Source: Symbiodinium natans (lineage: Eukaryota > Sar > Dinophyceae > Suessiales > Symbiodiniaceae). Taken from it: a stretch of DNA of 64,000 nucleotides. The first letter of the stretch is position 1, and each line of letters begins with the position of its first letter. Shown here in pieces: positions 32,671-42,622 of the stretch. The notes beneath the pieces were generated by a model. The model saw only the letters and a program-made list of their open reading frames with translations, was not told the DNA's origin and searched no databases. The stretch is taken from assembly GCA_905221605.1 (NCBI GenBank), contig CAJNDS010002612.1:47501-111500 (forward strand). Reading direction: 5' to 3'. The position numbers were made by a program, and so were the translations under genes.

Positions 32671-32785
32671 GGGAGTTTACGAGAATAAGGGCCCCTTAGC
32701 ATAGATCCCAAACGGTCCGAGTAGGGCAAGATCCCCCTTAGAATACGGATCCCACAAAGGCACCCCAATTTTGTCTACTTTCCAG
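32671..32785. mobile_element. MITE-like element, family 2 (worn right end)
   Basis: Starts GGGAGTTTACGAGAAT and contains gatccccct and aaaggcaccccaatttt, as in the copy at 28016. Confidence 0.45.
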
Positions 32786-32904
32786 TCTGATGGGCGTGAA
32801 GATTGAGGGTTTAGGGTTTAGGGTTTAGGGTTTAGGGTTTAGGGTTTAGGGTTTAGGGTTTAGGGTTTAGGGTTTAAGGGGTCTAGGGTTCAGGTTTACG
32901 GGTT

Positions 32905-33000
32905 TTGGGGCTGATCCATATGCCCAGCCTGCTCGTCTAAATACTGGGCAAAATGCGCGCCCGCTCCGACGCCGAATGCTTTGAGACGCGCTTCCTCTCA
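32905..33000 (-). CDS. Candidate exon
   Basis: The minus frame after GAGAG reads EARLKAFGVGAGAHFAQYLD then EQAGHMDQPQNP before a stop in telomere-like DNA. A GC donor is possible. Family not recognised. Confidence 0.45.
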
Positions 33001-33288
33001 GGGTTTGGGGTTCTCGAGGTTCAACGTTTAGGCTTTAAAAACTAAACCCTAAACCCTAAACCCTAAACCCTAAACCCTAAACCCTAAACCCTAAATTTAA
33101 TCCTAAGCAGTAAACCCTCTCCGGAAAACCTTCAGCTTCATTTCCGGCAGGACGAACTCGGTTCAACAAGCATGACACTCCTTTTCGGCACAACCTCCCT
33201 TCCTTCTCCCCCCCAAGCCTAAACCCTAAACCCTAAGCCCTAAACCCTAAAGCCTAAGCCCTAAACCCTAAAGCCTAAACCTAAACCC

Positions 33289-33388
33289 TATAAACCCTAT
33301 AAACCCTATAAACCCTATAAACCCTATAAACCCTATAAACCCTATAAACCCTATAAACCCTATAAACCCTATAAACCCTATAAACCCT
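33289..33388 (-). repeat. Homogeneous ATAAACCCT 9-mer array
   Basis: About 11 perfect copies of a telomere-like 9-mer. Confidence 0.95.
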
Positions 33389-33599
33389 AAAGCCTAAAGC
33401 TTAAACCCTGAACTCCCCCCCTTCCCCCCTTCCCCCAAACTCCGCAGCAGACTCCCAGTGTGTTTACCCGGGACCCTATTTACCTACAGTACAGTTTTAA
33501 GGAATCTACCCACTAAATAGGGGCGGGGGCACTTACTACGAAACCGTAGGCAATTGGGGTGTCAGGTAGGAATTAGGGTCTGTCGTGCGAATTTAAGAG

Positions 33600-33662
33600 G
33601 TCCTCTCGGGCACAAAAACTCCACCACGCAGGCCATGAAGGATGGGAGTCGCTACATCTTTG
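33600..33662 (+). CDS. Candidate exon, plus strand
   Basis: GHKNSTTQAMKDGSRYIF followed by a GTGAGC donor at 33663. The left boundary is unclear. Confidence 0.4.
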
Positions 33663-33879
33663 TGAGCATTATCACTCCCCCCCCTTCCCCCCCAGACGAT
33701 TCGAAACTATATGGGTACTGGGCACTTCCCTACTGGGATTCCCGAAAATACACCCATGGTGCTATCACCATCATTATAGGAACCTTTCAGGATACCCCAC
33801 CCCCTAAACCCTAAACCCTAAACCCTAAACCCTAAACCCTAAACCCTAAACCCTAAACCCTAAACCCTAAACCCTAAAC

Positions 33880-33999
33880 CCCCATATTATTGCTCCTGAT
33901 GTAGGGCTTGAAGTTGGGGATTTGTGGGGCTGCAATGTGCAAGGCTTCCTCCATGAGCGGGCCAACATTCTTGTTGTCTTCCTGCAGTTGGGAATACAC
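33880..33999 (-). CDS. Exon of an unidentified protein
   Basis: After CCTCCCAG the minus frame reads VYSQLQEDNKNVGPLMEEAL then HIAAPQIPNFKPYIRSNNM and meets GTTTAGGG of the adjoining array as donor. Strong coding look; here CCCTAAA lies on both sides. Confidence 0.55.
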
Positions 34000-34320
34000 C
34001 TGGGAGGTTCCAGTAACCCTAAACCCTAAACCCTAAACCCAGGTATATTGGCTTCGCTTGGCTTAGGGCTCTTGGGGTACCTTTTGGGTGGTTCATACAG
34101 TGAGAACCTTGGGAGACATGAAAGGGTATCCCTATTCTAAGTAACGCACACCAGGAGACTCCCAACCCCAAACCGCCTGTGCCCGAAAACCCCCCAACAC
34201 CCCAACACTCTAAACCCTCAACTGCCAAATCCCGGGAACAACACCCCCTACTAAACCCTCAACCCCAACCCCAAACCCTAAACCCTAAACCCTACATCCT
34301 ACAGCCTAACCTTTAAACAG

Positions 34321-34391
34321 GGAGTCTGGTCCATGCTGCACGAAAGGGAAAGGGCTGGCTGGAAGCAGAAGCACCAAATCGCAGCAATCAG
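34321..34391 (+). CDS. Exon, plus strand
   Basis: Acceptor TTTAAACAG|GGAGTC, donor AG|GTTTC; reads GVWSMLHERERAGWKQKHQI then AAI. One of few convincing plus-strand exons. Confidence 0.45.
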
Positions 34392-34624
34392 GTTTCAAGG
34401 CTTCGAGGTTTCCCTACACCCTAAACCCTAAACCCTAAACCCTAAACCCTAGACCCTAAACCCTAAACCCTAAACCCTAAACCCTAAACCCTAAACCCTA
34501 AACCCTAAACCCTAGGGTTGACGGGCTTAGGAAACTTAGGGCTCAGGGTTTTGAAGGTTAGCGCTTGGTTTCGGTACTTCGGGGTTTAGGCGTCAACCCT
34601 AAGTCTCCGGGTAGTTACAGGGCT

Positions 34625-34735
34625 AGGGTTTAGGGTTTAGGGTTTAGGGTTTAGGGTTTAGGGTTTAGGGTTTAGGGTTTAGGGTTTAGGGTTTAGGGTT
34701 TGGGGTTGAGGGTTTAGGGTTTAGGGTTTAGGGTT
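34625..34735 (+). repeat. Telomere-repeat array
   Basis: About 15 units including one TTTGGGG and one TTGAGGG. Confidence 0.95.
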
Positions 34736-34739
34736 CAGG

Positions 34740-35162
34740 GTAATTATAAGCCTGTCAAGGGGCAAATACTGGATGTGAGGAAATCCCCCAGTTAATAATT
34801 CTATGTCCTTATAATAATACAAGTGAGTGAATCCCGTAGAATATTATTACACCTTTATTAATATTGTAACACCTTGGATTCTCTGCGATCGCTTCTTTAA
34901 TTACAAAGTTGTGCACTCATGTATTCACTTTAATGCGCGTATTGTGTCTAGAGAATGACAGTACTAATGAAGTGAGTGAAACGACGGCATAACTGGCCCA
35001 CAGATGACAGGTGTTCTTGTGCTCACAGATCTAGCTACAGAATCTCCCATAAAAGCACTAACAGAGAACACGGGTTAACCAATCACTCACGGACGCACTC
35101 ATTTTATACGGTGTGCGCGCAACAGGCGTGTGAACTACAATATAATATGCACGCCTGTTGTC
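34740..35162. other. AT-rich island with terminal inverted repeat
   Basis: About 420 bp, clearly richer in A+T than its surroundings, no telomere repeats. It ends with a perfect 11-bp inverted repeat CAACAGGCGTG (35120-35130) / CACGCCTGTTG (35150-35160). No gene seen; possibly a decayed mobile element. Confidence 0.45.
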
Positions 35163-35164
35163 AT

Positions 35165-35330
35165 TAGGGTTCAGGGTTCAGGGTTCAGGGTTCAGGGTTT
35201 AGGGTTTAGGGTTCAGGGTTCAGGGTTCAGGGTTCAGGGTTCAGGGTTCAGGGTTCAGGGTTCAGGGTTCAGGGTTCAGGGTTCAGGGTTCAGGGTTCAG
35301 GGTTTAGGGTTTAGGGTTTAGGGTTTAGGG
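35165..35330 (+). repeat. TTCAGGG variant array
   Basis: About 17 identical TTCAGGG units between short TTTAGGG runs; a similar TTCAGGG block is at 60003-60068. Confidence 0.95.
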
Positions 35331-35445
35331 TTGAGCCTCCGGGCCCATCCTAAACAATAAAACCCGTACTTCAGGATTCTGGGGCCAACTACCCATGGGC
35401 AGAAGTGAAAACCAGGCGCGAGGTCGTTGCAATCCTTGTACTTCC

Positions 35446-35603
35446 TTGGTAGCCCAGCAACCATACTGTAATAAGGGCACCCTTTTTTGGGGGTTGCTTA
35501 CTTTATGAGGGAACCACCCTAAACCCTAAACCCTAAACCCCAAAACCCTAAACCCTAAACCCTGAACCCAAAAAAAGGGAGAAGGGTACCTCTGGGCTGC
35601 CAA
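35446..35603. mobile_element. MITE-like element, family 1, copy C, with telomere insert
   Basis: Ends TTGGTAGCCCAG and CTGGGCTGCCAA. Compared with copies A and B, the interior between gagggaacc and aaaaaaaggg is interrupted by about 50 bp of CCCTAAA-type repeat (about 35517-35571), so the telomere repeat was added after the element. Confidence 0.75.
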
Positions 35604-35735
35604 TATTCTTGGAGGTCGCGACGTAAGAGATGTCGTAGAAGCCCTGTCCGGTTTGATAGTAGTTGCTCCAGTCGCCATCACCCAGTACCTTCCAGGTCAA
35701 GACAGCGATTGCGAGTCCTGCTAAAGCCGATCTCA
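35604..35735 (-). CDS. Exon with hydrophobic start
   Basis: The minus frame reads RSALAGLAIAVLTWKVLGDG then DWSNYYQTGQGFYDISYVAT up to the edge of MITE copy C. The sequence beyond the MITE (35360-35440) is also open (YKDCNDLAPGFHFCPW), consistent with an intron carrying the MITE, though the exact junction is ambiguous. Confidence 0.45.
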
Positions 35736-36099
35736 ACCTAAACCCTGAACACTAAACCTTAAAGCCTACACCCTAGACCTCTACACCCTACACCCCAAAC
35801 CCTAGACCCTAGACCCTAGACCCTACACCCTAGACCCTAGACCCTAAACCCTAAACCCCTAACCCCAACCCAGGAGGCATTATGCAAGATTACTGGCACA
35901 TGGGCTCAGCCAGTTCAGAGATGCGTACCAGCTAAGCCCTAAACCCTACAAAGCCACAACCCTGAACCCGAAGCCCAATCACTCAAAACTAACCCAAAGC
36001 CCAAAACCCTTACACCCCAAACAACACGCCCTATAAACCTTATGAACTGACTATAAACCCTGAACCCTAAACCCTAAACCCTAAACCCTAAAAGCCCCA

Positions 36100-36202
36100 A
36101 ATGGCAGCTCCCGTGCCTGAGCCTGCTGTGGATCCGCCTCGCGCACCTTTCGCTTTTCCTTGTGCGCACAGAGAGATGCGTTGTGCCTCTGCTGGAGATA
36201 CC
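36100..36202 (-). CDS. Candidate exon, strand uncertain
   Basis: The minus frame QRHNASLCAHKEKRKVREAD then PQQAQARELPF is charged and helix-like. The plus strand also offers an ATG frame (MAAPVPEPAVDPPRAPFAFP). Array polarity favours minus. Confidence 0.35.
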
Positions 36203-36205
36203 ATT

Positions 36206-36345
36206 TAGGGTTTAGGGTTTAGGGTTTAGGGTTTAGGGTTTAGGGTTTAGGGTTTAGGGTTTAGGGTTTAGGGTTTAGGGTTTAGGGTTTAGGGTTTAGG
36301 GTTTAGGGTTTAGGGTTTAGGGTTTAGGGTTTAGGGTTTAGGGTT
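36206..36345 (+). repeat. Telomere-repeat array
   Basis: About 20 perfect TTTAGGG units. Confidence 0.95.
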
Positions 36346-36771
36346 TAAGTTATAGGGCATAACGGCATAACAGCCCGTCCTGGTAGGCCTTATAGAGATT
36401 GGGTTGGGGATTTTAGAGTTTAGGGAATCGGGTTTAAGGGCTTGGGGCTTTGCAGGCTTCGGGGTCTTGGTGTTTAGAGTTTGGCGCTTGCGAGGCTTGC
36501 GGTTACTTTCCTGGTCCCCGAGGTATTCTCCATAAGTTAACGATTGTGCAGGCTACGTATTCTATGCAAGACTGTTCCTAAACCCTAAACCCTACACCCT
36601 ACACCCTAAACCCTAAACCCTAAACCCTAAACTCTAAACCCTAAACCCTAAACCCTAAACCCCAAACCCCTGAAAGCCCAAAAACTCAACCCTAAACCCG
36701 AATTAAACCCTAAACGCCCTAAACCCTCAAGCCCGGTAAGTATGGAGGATCCCAGGCTCCTAGCGAAAGAG

Positions 36772-36841
36772 GGCAAAAGCATGTGCTCAAAATCGCCAGG
36801 CACAATGCGAAGGTGGGGAAGTCCATACCTGAAGTGTTCAA
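36772..36841 (+). CDS. Candidate exon
   Basis: The plus frame HVLKIARHNAKVGKSIPEVF ends AAG|GTTTAGG. An overlapping ATG frame from 36739 is also open. Confidence 0.35.
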
Positions 36842-37127
36842 GGTTTAGGATTTGGGGTTTAGGTTTGGGGTTTAGGGTTTGGGGTTTAGGGTTTATATAG
36901 GCTGTAGGGTTTAGTGTTTAGGGTTTGGGGCTTAGGGTTTAGGGTTTAGTCTAGAGGGTTTAGGGGATAGGGGTCCCGCACCCTGGTTCCCGCGGCAACC
37001 AGGGGTACCCTTCAGTCTGTGTTCAAGGGGCTTGACTCTCGTTTCTGCAAAGGTGAACCCCAAAATGTAGAATATATGCACCATTGCTGTGAAAGGAAAC
37101 CCCGAAATACCACTGGGTCCTAGACGC

Positions 37128-37266
37128 CTTCCTCCCACATGCGCAGCATCTGCGGCAGCTCGGCAGCAACGCCCGACGTCTGGGCACCCCTCTGCCACCG
37201 GAGGGGCTCTTTGGCCATGATGCCATGCGCGAGCCACGACATCAAGTATCCGTAGAGGGGCATCAC
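37128..37266 (-). CDS. Exon of an unidentified protein
   Basis: After ACTCAAG the minus frame reads VMPLYGYLMSWLAHGIMAKE, PLRWQRGAQTSGVAAELPQM and LRMWEE, then a GC donor (GAAG|GCGTC). Clearly protein-like with many Trp and Met. Two other frames are open but poor. Confidence 0.55.
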
Positions 37267-37279
37267 CTTGAGTCAAAAC

Positions 37280-37780
37280 AGGGGCCTTGATAATTGGAAC
37301 AGGGTGTTGGGGGGGGGGGGGGTATTAAGGCATATTTTTTGAGGGGCCACAAGGGAATACCAACAGTAATGATTCCGACCCCTATATTACCACTAAGGGC
37401 AACTCGGGGCACTTAGTAAGTAGGGTTAGAAGTACTGTTGGTTCACCTCAAAGTTGGTCCTAAAGTGCCCGCCCTTGAGGATAACGCATCTTCAAGGCGG
37501 TTTTACTGCCAATTTGGGTACCTTGTGAAGTGAGAACAGGCCCTTACTTCATGAAGTGGGCCTTTTTGTACAGCATTTAGGGGCTTGAAAGGGGGTTGCA
37601 AAGTACGATTATTTATAGACCCTTAAATGAACGAAGTGAACGAGTTTATGGGTGAGAGAAAGTGGTGAGTGCGCGAATGAACGAAAAGAACAAGGAAACG
37701 AAATGTGCAGCCCCAGTATTGTACTGCATATGCAAGGGCCGCCCTACTTAGAACCCCACTTACTAAGTCCCCTGATCCTT
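37280..37780. other. Unique stretch, no gene called
   Basis: A poly-G tract at about 37310-37321, then AT-richer DNA with words like acttagtaag and gaacgaagtgaacgag. No exon found. Confidence 0.35.
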
Positions 37781-37791
37781 TAAGTGCGAAG

Positions 37792-37999
37792 CCACATGAT
37801 AGAGGACAACACCCTACGTAAACCCTAAACCCTGAACCCATCAACCCTAAACCTAAAACCCTTGACTGGGATACTGAGCCACATGATAGAGGACAACCCC
37901 TCTAAACCCTAAACCCTAAACCCTAAACCCTAAACCCTAAACCCTAAACCCTAAACCCTAAACTTAAAACCCTCGACTGGCCACATGATAGAGGACAAC
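37792..37999. repeat. Three copies of a 19-mer around two telomere arrays
   Basis: CCACATGATAGAGGACAAC occurs at 37792-37810, 37879-37897 and 37981-37999, with CCCTAAA arrays between. The last copy is the first 19 bases of the intron after the exon at 38000-38083. Confidence 0.9.
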
Positions 38000-38083
38000 C
38001 TTGTCTTTGTTCAGCTCCTCGGCCTTTGCTACGGCAGCTCGCAGTTGGTCGTTGCCGTGCCGCATGTACAGCGCGTGCCGTTC
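38000..38083 (-). CDS. Helical exon
   Basis: GCAAG|GAACGG acceptor, GACAAG|GTTGTC donor, 28 codons: ERHALYMRHGNDQLRAAVAK then AEELNKDK. Amphipathic helix; family unknown. Confidence 0.6.
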
Positions 38084-38306
38084 CTTGCGGGGGGGGTGGG
38101 GGGGCCAATGGTGCCCGTTTGCCCTTGTTGGGTTTAGGGTTTAGGGTTTGGGGTTTGGGGTTTAGGGTCTAGGGTTTAGGGTTTAGGGTTTAGGGTCTAG
38201 GGTTTAGGGTTTAGGGTTTGGGTTTGGGGTTTGGGGTTTGTGGTTTGGGGTTTGTGGTTTGGGGTTTGGGAATTGGGAATTGGGGTTTGGGGTTTGGGCT
38301 TAGGGT

Positions 38307-38432
38307 TTAAACAAGCTTGCAAGGCTCCACATCCTGGACATACTCGTCGAAGCTGCGTGCCGACACGACGTCGGAGAGTTGTCCAAGTGCAAGTGGCAGG
38401 GCCAGGAAGGCGAGGAGAAGCTGCAGAGCCAT
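38307..38432 (-). CDS. Secreted-protein first exon or small peptide
   Basis: From ATG 38432 the frame reads MALQLLLAFLALPLALGQ, a clean signal peptide, then LSDVVSARSFDEYVQDVEPC. It either splices with a GC donor near the end or stops at TAA 38307-38309 (41 residues). It follows GGGGGTCAG, a possible trans-splice acceptor. Confidence 0.5.
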   Translation of the reverse strand: MALQLLLAFLALPLALGQLSDVVSARSFDEYVQDVEPCKLV

Positions 38433-38884
38433 CTGACCCCCGAGACTCTACTCCTACATATATACACTAAGGATGTAGGTAAGTTTCAAAGACGTACTCC
38501 TTGATACAGCGGCGATGTGACGCTACTCCTCAAGCAAGAGGTCAGAAGGGGCCCTCTGGTCATTGGCGGAAGTCTCCGAAAGGGTATGGCAATCTCCAAA
38601 AAGCCGGGGTCCTACGGTTCATCTACCCTAAACCCTAAACCCTAAACCCTAAACCCTAAACCCTGAACCCTAAGGCCCAAAACCCTAAACCGCATCTTGC
38701 GACGCGACTCCGGAATGACATGGGTAGCCGTTCTACACCCTCGACATTATGATGGGAGCCCCCCCAAAAAAAAGGGGGTCACCCTGATTTTCCGAAACTC
38801 TCACAGTAGTCCTGGGAGGGAGCCTCGATCAGGATGTTTATGCATAGAACCACCCCCGACTCTTTATGGGGCTTCAGGGTTTAG

Positions 38885-38994
38885 AGCCAAGGCAGCGCGA
38901 GGTCTGGCTCTTTTCGCAAGCGTGCGAGCTGCGATCTCGGAGTCTGTGAGAAAGTTCTATTCCCAAAGCCAGCCAAGTCAAACATATCTGCTAG
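38885..38994 (+). CDS. Exon with telomere-type acceptor
   Basis: Acceptor GGTTTAG, donor CTAG|GTACGC; reads AKAARGLALFASVRAAISES then VRKFYSQSQPSQTYLL. Basic and helical. Confidence 0.45.
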
Positions 38995-39559
38995 GTACGC
39001 AACTCAACTATCAGGAGTAATAACATATTCGATATTCCACCTTATATCCAGTTGTGCTTGTGAACTCATAAGCTTTGCAGATCATGCCTATGCATTTCTC
39101 CTGTAAACTTCTACAGCTCTACAAGCTCAAAACTTCAACCAGCCATCACACCTTAAACCCTAAACACTAAACCCAAAACCCTAGGCATCAAAATCCCTTG
39201 TCCGCCTTGTGCTACCGGCCCAGAGCGGCAAGGACGCCTCCGCCCGCAAAGTACAGAGCGCACCTCAGAGGTGGTTTTGGGGTCTTATAGGTTCAGTACA
39301 TAGACGGGATATATACAGGATCCTACACCCTAAACCCTGAACCCAACATCTAACCCCAAATGAAGACATGCAAAAACTCGCAAGAGCGAGATGATACACG
39401 AAACGATGAAAATAAGGAATGTATTTTGTTTTTCGTACGCGGAGCCCCGCCCGTCCCAGCGTAACCGTGCATGGTTTGCGCCGCCTTGGTGTGCTAAACT
39501 GGGCAAACATCCCATCCGCGCAAGGTTCAAAGCAGGGCTTAGGGTGCAGGGTTTAGGGT

Positions 39560-39830
39560 TTAGAGTTTAGGGGTGCAGCGATCAGTTTGCGTCGGCAAGC
39601 CCAGCACGACATTGTATTTGCGAATCATCGCTTTGGATTATCGCTTTGCAACTGGTCCAGGGCCTGCTAGGTTTCTGTGGTTTTAGGGTAGTTACATGAT
39701 CCCTTAGTATAGGTCCGTAGTTGGGGAACCCTTACATACCCCATACGTACTTCAGAACTCTGTAAAGAAGGTTAGGGACCAGCTGAACCACCAACACCCA
39801 CCATGCCACATGCTGCCCATGCATCAGACG
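39560..39830. other. Unique stretch, no gene called
   Basis: Contains ggttttagggtagttacatgatcccttagtataggtccg-like words seen in other small elements; no exon supported. Confidence 0.3.
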
Positions 39831-40179
39831 TCCTAGGACTCCGGAGTACAGGATCGTGACCAGGCTCTTGAGCCAAGTGGCTAAACTCCACAAAACTGAA
39901 CAGCAAGCCTGCCCCCTAAACTACAAGTAGCTCCGCCACGTTGGGCTCCAGGAGCAGCACTAGGGCAACATGAAAAACTGCGTGAAACACCCAGTGATGC
40001 GGGATACGTCCACCCCGACAACGCAGCAGAGGGCATGGTGGGCCGTAGGGCGAGGCCCCCGACACCCGCGTGAGTTTCCGGCGTCCCTTGAGAACTCAAG
40101 CACCATGCATGCCGAAGGGCCGTAACACGACGTAAGACCCAGCGGAGGCCCGGCAGGCATGCGAGAGTCTGTGGGAGGC

Positions 40180-40476
40180 GGAGGAAGCTTCACGAGCAAG
40201 GTTTCCAGTGGCTGGCCAGATAGGCAACGACTTCACTCCTGCGTCTCATTGCAGCTCTGGCCCGGAAGCCGCGCGCGAGGACACAAAGCTCCTGGAGCAG
40301 TGTGGCATGGACAGCGGCCGGCTCCTCGGCTCCTCGCCCTGTCGCGAGGCCACCGCTCGCGAGATGTGCCGGAGCACAAAGGCCGCACCTTTCTCCCACG
40401 TCCCAGTGGCCTCCAAGACCATGGGCACGAACACAACTCCCTGGCTTTCGCAGGTCTGAGCAGTGTTCATGTCCAT
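40180..40476 (-). pseudogene. Retroelement polyprotein relic
   Basis: The minus frame reads CESQGVVFVPMVLEATGTWE then KGAAFVLRHISRAVASRQGE; the continuation LLQELCVLARGFRARAAMRR is in another frame, so there is a frameshift. The pattern (hydrophobic FVPMVLE, Trp, VLR, ending in an Arg-rich RAAMRRR) resembles the C-terminal tail of LINE-type polyproteins common in dinoflagellate genomes; this is from memory of the family, not a search. Confidence 0.4.
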
Positions 40477-40496
40477 ACTAAGGAACCAAGCACCCC

Positions 40497-40570
40497 CAAA
40501 CCCTAAACCCTAAACCCTAAACCCTAAACCCTAAACCCTAAACCCTAAACCCTAAACCCCAAACCCCTAA
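40497..40570 (-). repeat. Telomere-repeat array
   Basis: About 10 CCCTAAA units. Confidence 0.95.
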
Positions 40571-40584
40571 ACCCTGACTTCCCT

Positions 40585-40710
40585 CAAATAAGATGGCTTC
40601 TCCTGCTGAGGTTGGAAAGGCACTCTAAGGTAGCTGCAGCGCGCCCGACAGCAGCAGCTGCGTCACGGGATCCTTGCAGGCAAATCTGTGACATCCATTC
40701 TGCTTGGGTC
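40585..40710 (-). CDS. Candidate exon
   Basis: The minus frame reads TQAEWMSQICLQGSRDAAAA then VGRAAATLECLSNLSR. Boundaries not fixed. Confidence 0.35.
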
Positions 40711-40731
40711 TTATTATTATTATTATTAATT

Positions 40732-40762
<31 letters not shown>

Positions 40763-40771
40763 TTATTATTT
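40711..40771. repeat. (TTA)n microsatellite
   Basis: About 20 units with one TTTTT and one TTAATTA interruption. Confidence 0.95.
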
Positions 40772-41000
40772 TACCACCCTTTTGTACCCCAAGCCCTAAG
40801 CCCGAAGCCCTAGATAAACCCTAAACCCAAAACTCCAAACCACTAACCTACAGGAAGTTGACGATTTTTGGGGGGATGTGGCCTCTAATTCGGACGAGAG
40901 CCTCGTACTTTGAGTACTTCTTTCTGGCTTTCGTAGGCAGAATTCTTCCCCGTGTAGCAATAGTTCTTGGGACCCTTAAAGCATCAGGGTTAGAGTTTCG

Positions 41001-41234
41001 GTGGCTTTCAGGCAAATGCTTGGATTGAATCACAGCGCCGCTCCAGCGGTGCCGACACTACTTGCTTCCTACACTCGCATATGTCGTGGTGTCAATACTC
41101 TTTCGGGCAGCCGCCGTAAACACATACGAGCGACGTTCACAAGGCAGGGTCGGTTGATCAAAGAGTTTCAGGAGGTTCAGGATTTCTGTACGATTGCCAC
41201 GAAACCACTCGACGCCTGTAACAAGACCACCTAG
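41001..41234 (+). CDS. Unidentified ORF, possible relic
   Basis: 77-codon frame (GVNTLSGSRRKHIRATFTRQ, LIKEFQEVQDFCTIA) in a 400-bp island whose base composition resembles the retroelement block at the window start. No family recognised. Confidence 0.25.
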   Translation: MAFRQMLGLNHSAAPAVPTLLASYTRICRGVNTLSGSRRKHIRATFTRQGRLIKEFQEVQDFCTIATKPLDACNKTT

Positions 41235-41279
41235 ATCTATACTGAAAGTGGAGGACATGCCGAAGGGCAATGAACAGGA

Positions 41280-41620
41280 GAATGCATTGAAACATCTTAC
41301 TTACGATAACTGGTATCCTGTGGTGACTCCAATGTCTTAATGCCGGAAAGCTAAGCTTGTAGCCCTCAACGTCAAAGCCTCCCTAAGAACCCCAAACCTT
41401 GCCTATTCAGTATCATACCGGAAGCTTATATCTTCTAAGCTACTTATAAGTGTGCTAGAATACTACTCTAACAATACCCGAGACCCCGGTAACCCCAAAC
41501 CTACATAAACGAACATTTCTTAAAGGATCAGGGGACTTCGCAAGTGGGGTTGCAAGTACGGTAACTATACTTGTAATTTCTTACAAGCCTAATTGAGGTA
41601 CTTATAGCCCTACTTACTAA
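41280..41620. other. Unique stretch, no gene called
   Basis: AT-richer DNA without telomere repeats; no exon found. Confidence 0.3.
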
Positions 41621-41621
41621 G

Positions 41622-41721
41622 TGCGCCGGTCCTCCAAGTAAACCCTAAAGCCTAAACCCTAAACCCAAAACCCTAAACCCTAAACCCCATTGGTGATTAT
41701 TTGCGCCGGGGTCCTCCAAGT
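41622..41721. repeat. Direct duplication around a telomere array
   Basis: TGCGCCGGTCCTCCAAGT (41622-41639) and TGCGCCGGGGTCCTCCAAGT (41702-41721) flank about 50 bp of CCCTAAA-type repeat plus a short unique piece. Confidence 0.85.
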
Positions 41722-41729
41722 TCAGGTTC

Positions 41730-42285
41730 CTAGTAAGGCTTGGCAAGCTTGGGCCCTGATGTGCATTCCGAGCTGCCGTGGAGGGGGTGAGGATGGCGCC
41801 GACCTCTTGCTTGGGCTTTGGTCATTAAGGTGTAGGGTTTAGGGTGACTAGGGTGATTAGGGTGATTAGGGTGATTGGGGTGATTAGGGTGATTAGGGTG
41901 ATTAGGGTGATTAGGGTGATTAGGGTGATTAGGGTGACTAGGGTGATTAGGGTGATGAGGGTTTTGGGTTTCAGCTGCATCTGCCTCTCGATACTTGGGA
42001 CTTAGGTCGGCCCGCCGCCAGGCTTCAGCCGACTGGGGCGCCTTCGCCTTCAGGTCCGCCTCGGTTGGGTACGGCGGAAATCCTGCTGGAACAGCAGGAT
42101 GGCGCAGCCATCCTCTGCTTGCGACTGCCTCCTGACATCCCAACCTGCCAGCGACTCGCAGGCGCTGAAGCTCGGCCTCTTGGGCCCGCAGCCGGGCCTC
42201 GAAGTCTGAGCGCATTTGCCCCAGAAATGCCATCACCGCCTCCAGGGGAGCCGCGGACAGGACATCCTCCTCATCTGGTTCAGGG
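41730..42285 (-). CDS. Coiled-coil protein with Asn-His-Pro tail
   Basis: The minus frame begins in or before EPDEEDVLSAAPLEAVMAFL and continues GQMRSDFEARLRAQEAELQR, a coiled coil, then PYPTEADLKAKAPQSAEAWR and about 13 tandem NHP/SHP triplets, ending SGPKLAKPY. The coiled coil recalls gag-like N-terminal regions of dinoflagellate retroelements (weak). A GT donor right after the coiled coil is possible, in which case the tail is not coding. Confidence 0.45.
41836..41960. repeat. (GGGTGATTA)n 9-mer repeat
   Basis: About 13 units with a few GGGTGACTA and GGGTGATGA variants; it looks like a telomere-type heptamer with two added bases. Confidence 0.95.
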
Positions 42286-42524
42286 TTATATGAGGGGTCA
42301 GGTTTAGGTTTGGTTGGGGAAGCTAATGTCAGGTTTCGCCCTAAACCCTTAAAACTAAACCCGAAAACCTGAAACCCAACACTTGGCTACGCAAGGTGTT
42401 GGACTTCAATTTCCCAAAACTTTGGGAGTAATTAGAAAGCAGCAGGGTTTAGGGTTTAGGGTCCAGTGTCGTGTCGATCCCCTGGCAGGTTCCCAGAAAG
42501 CACCCCTTTTGTAGCTTAGGGTAC

Positions 42525-42622
42525 CTAAGGCTTCTGCTGATCTGGGCTGGGAAGAGAAGGTCAGTGCATGTGCGAACTCATCCGCAGACGTTGCCAATTT
42601 GTCGACCCAGCACGTTGAAACT
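42525..42622 (-). CDS. Candidate exon
   Basis: After TTTTTTGTGAG the minus frame reads STCWVDKLATSADEFAHALT then FSSQPRSAE. A plus ATG frame overlaps on the right. Confidence 0.4.

Noticed and set aside
35130-35321. ORF of repeated GFRVQGS
   Set aside because: Translation of the TTCAGGG array.
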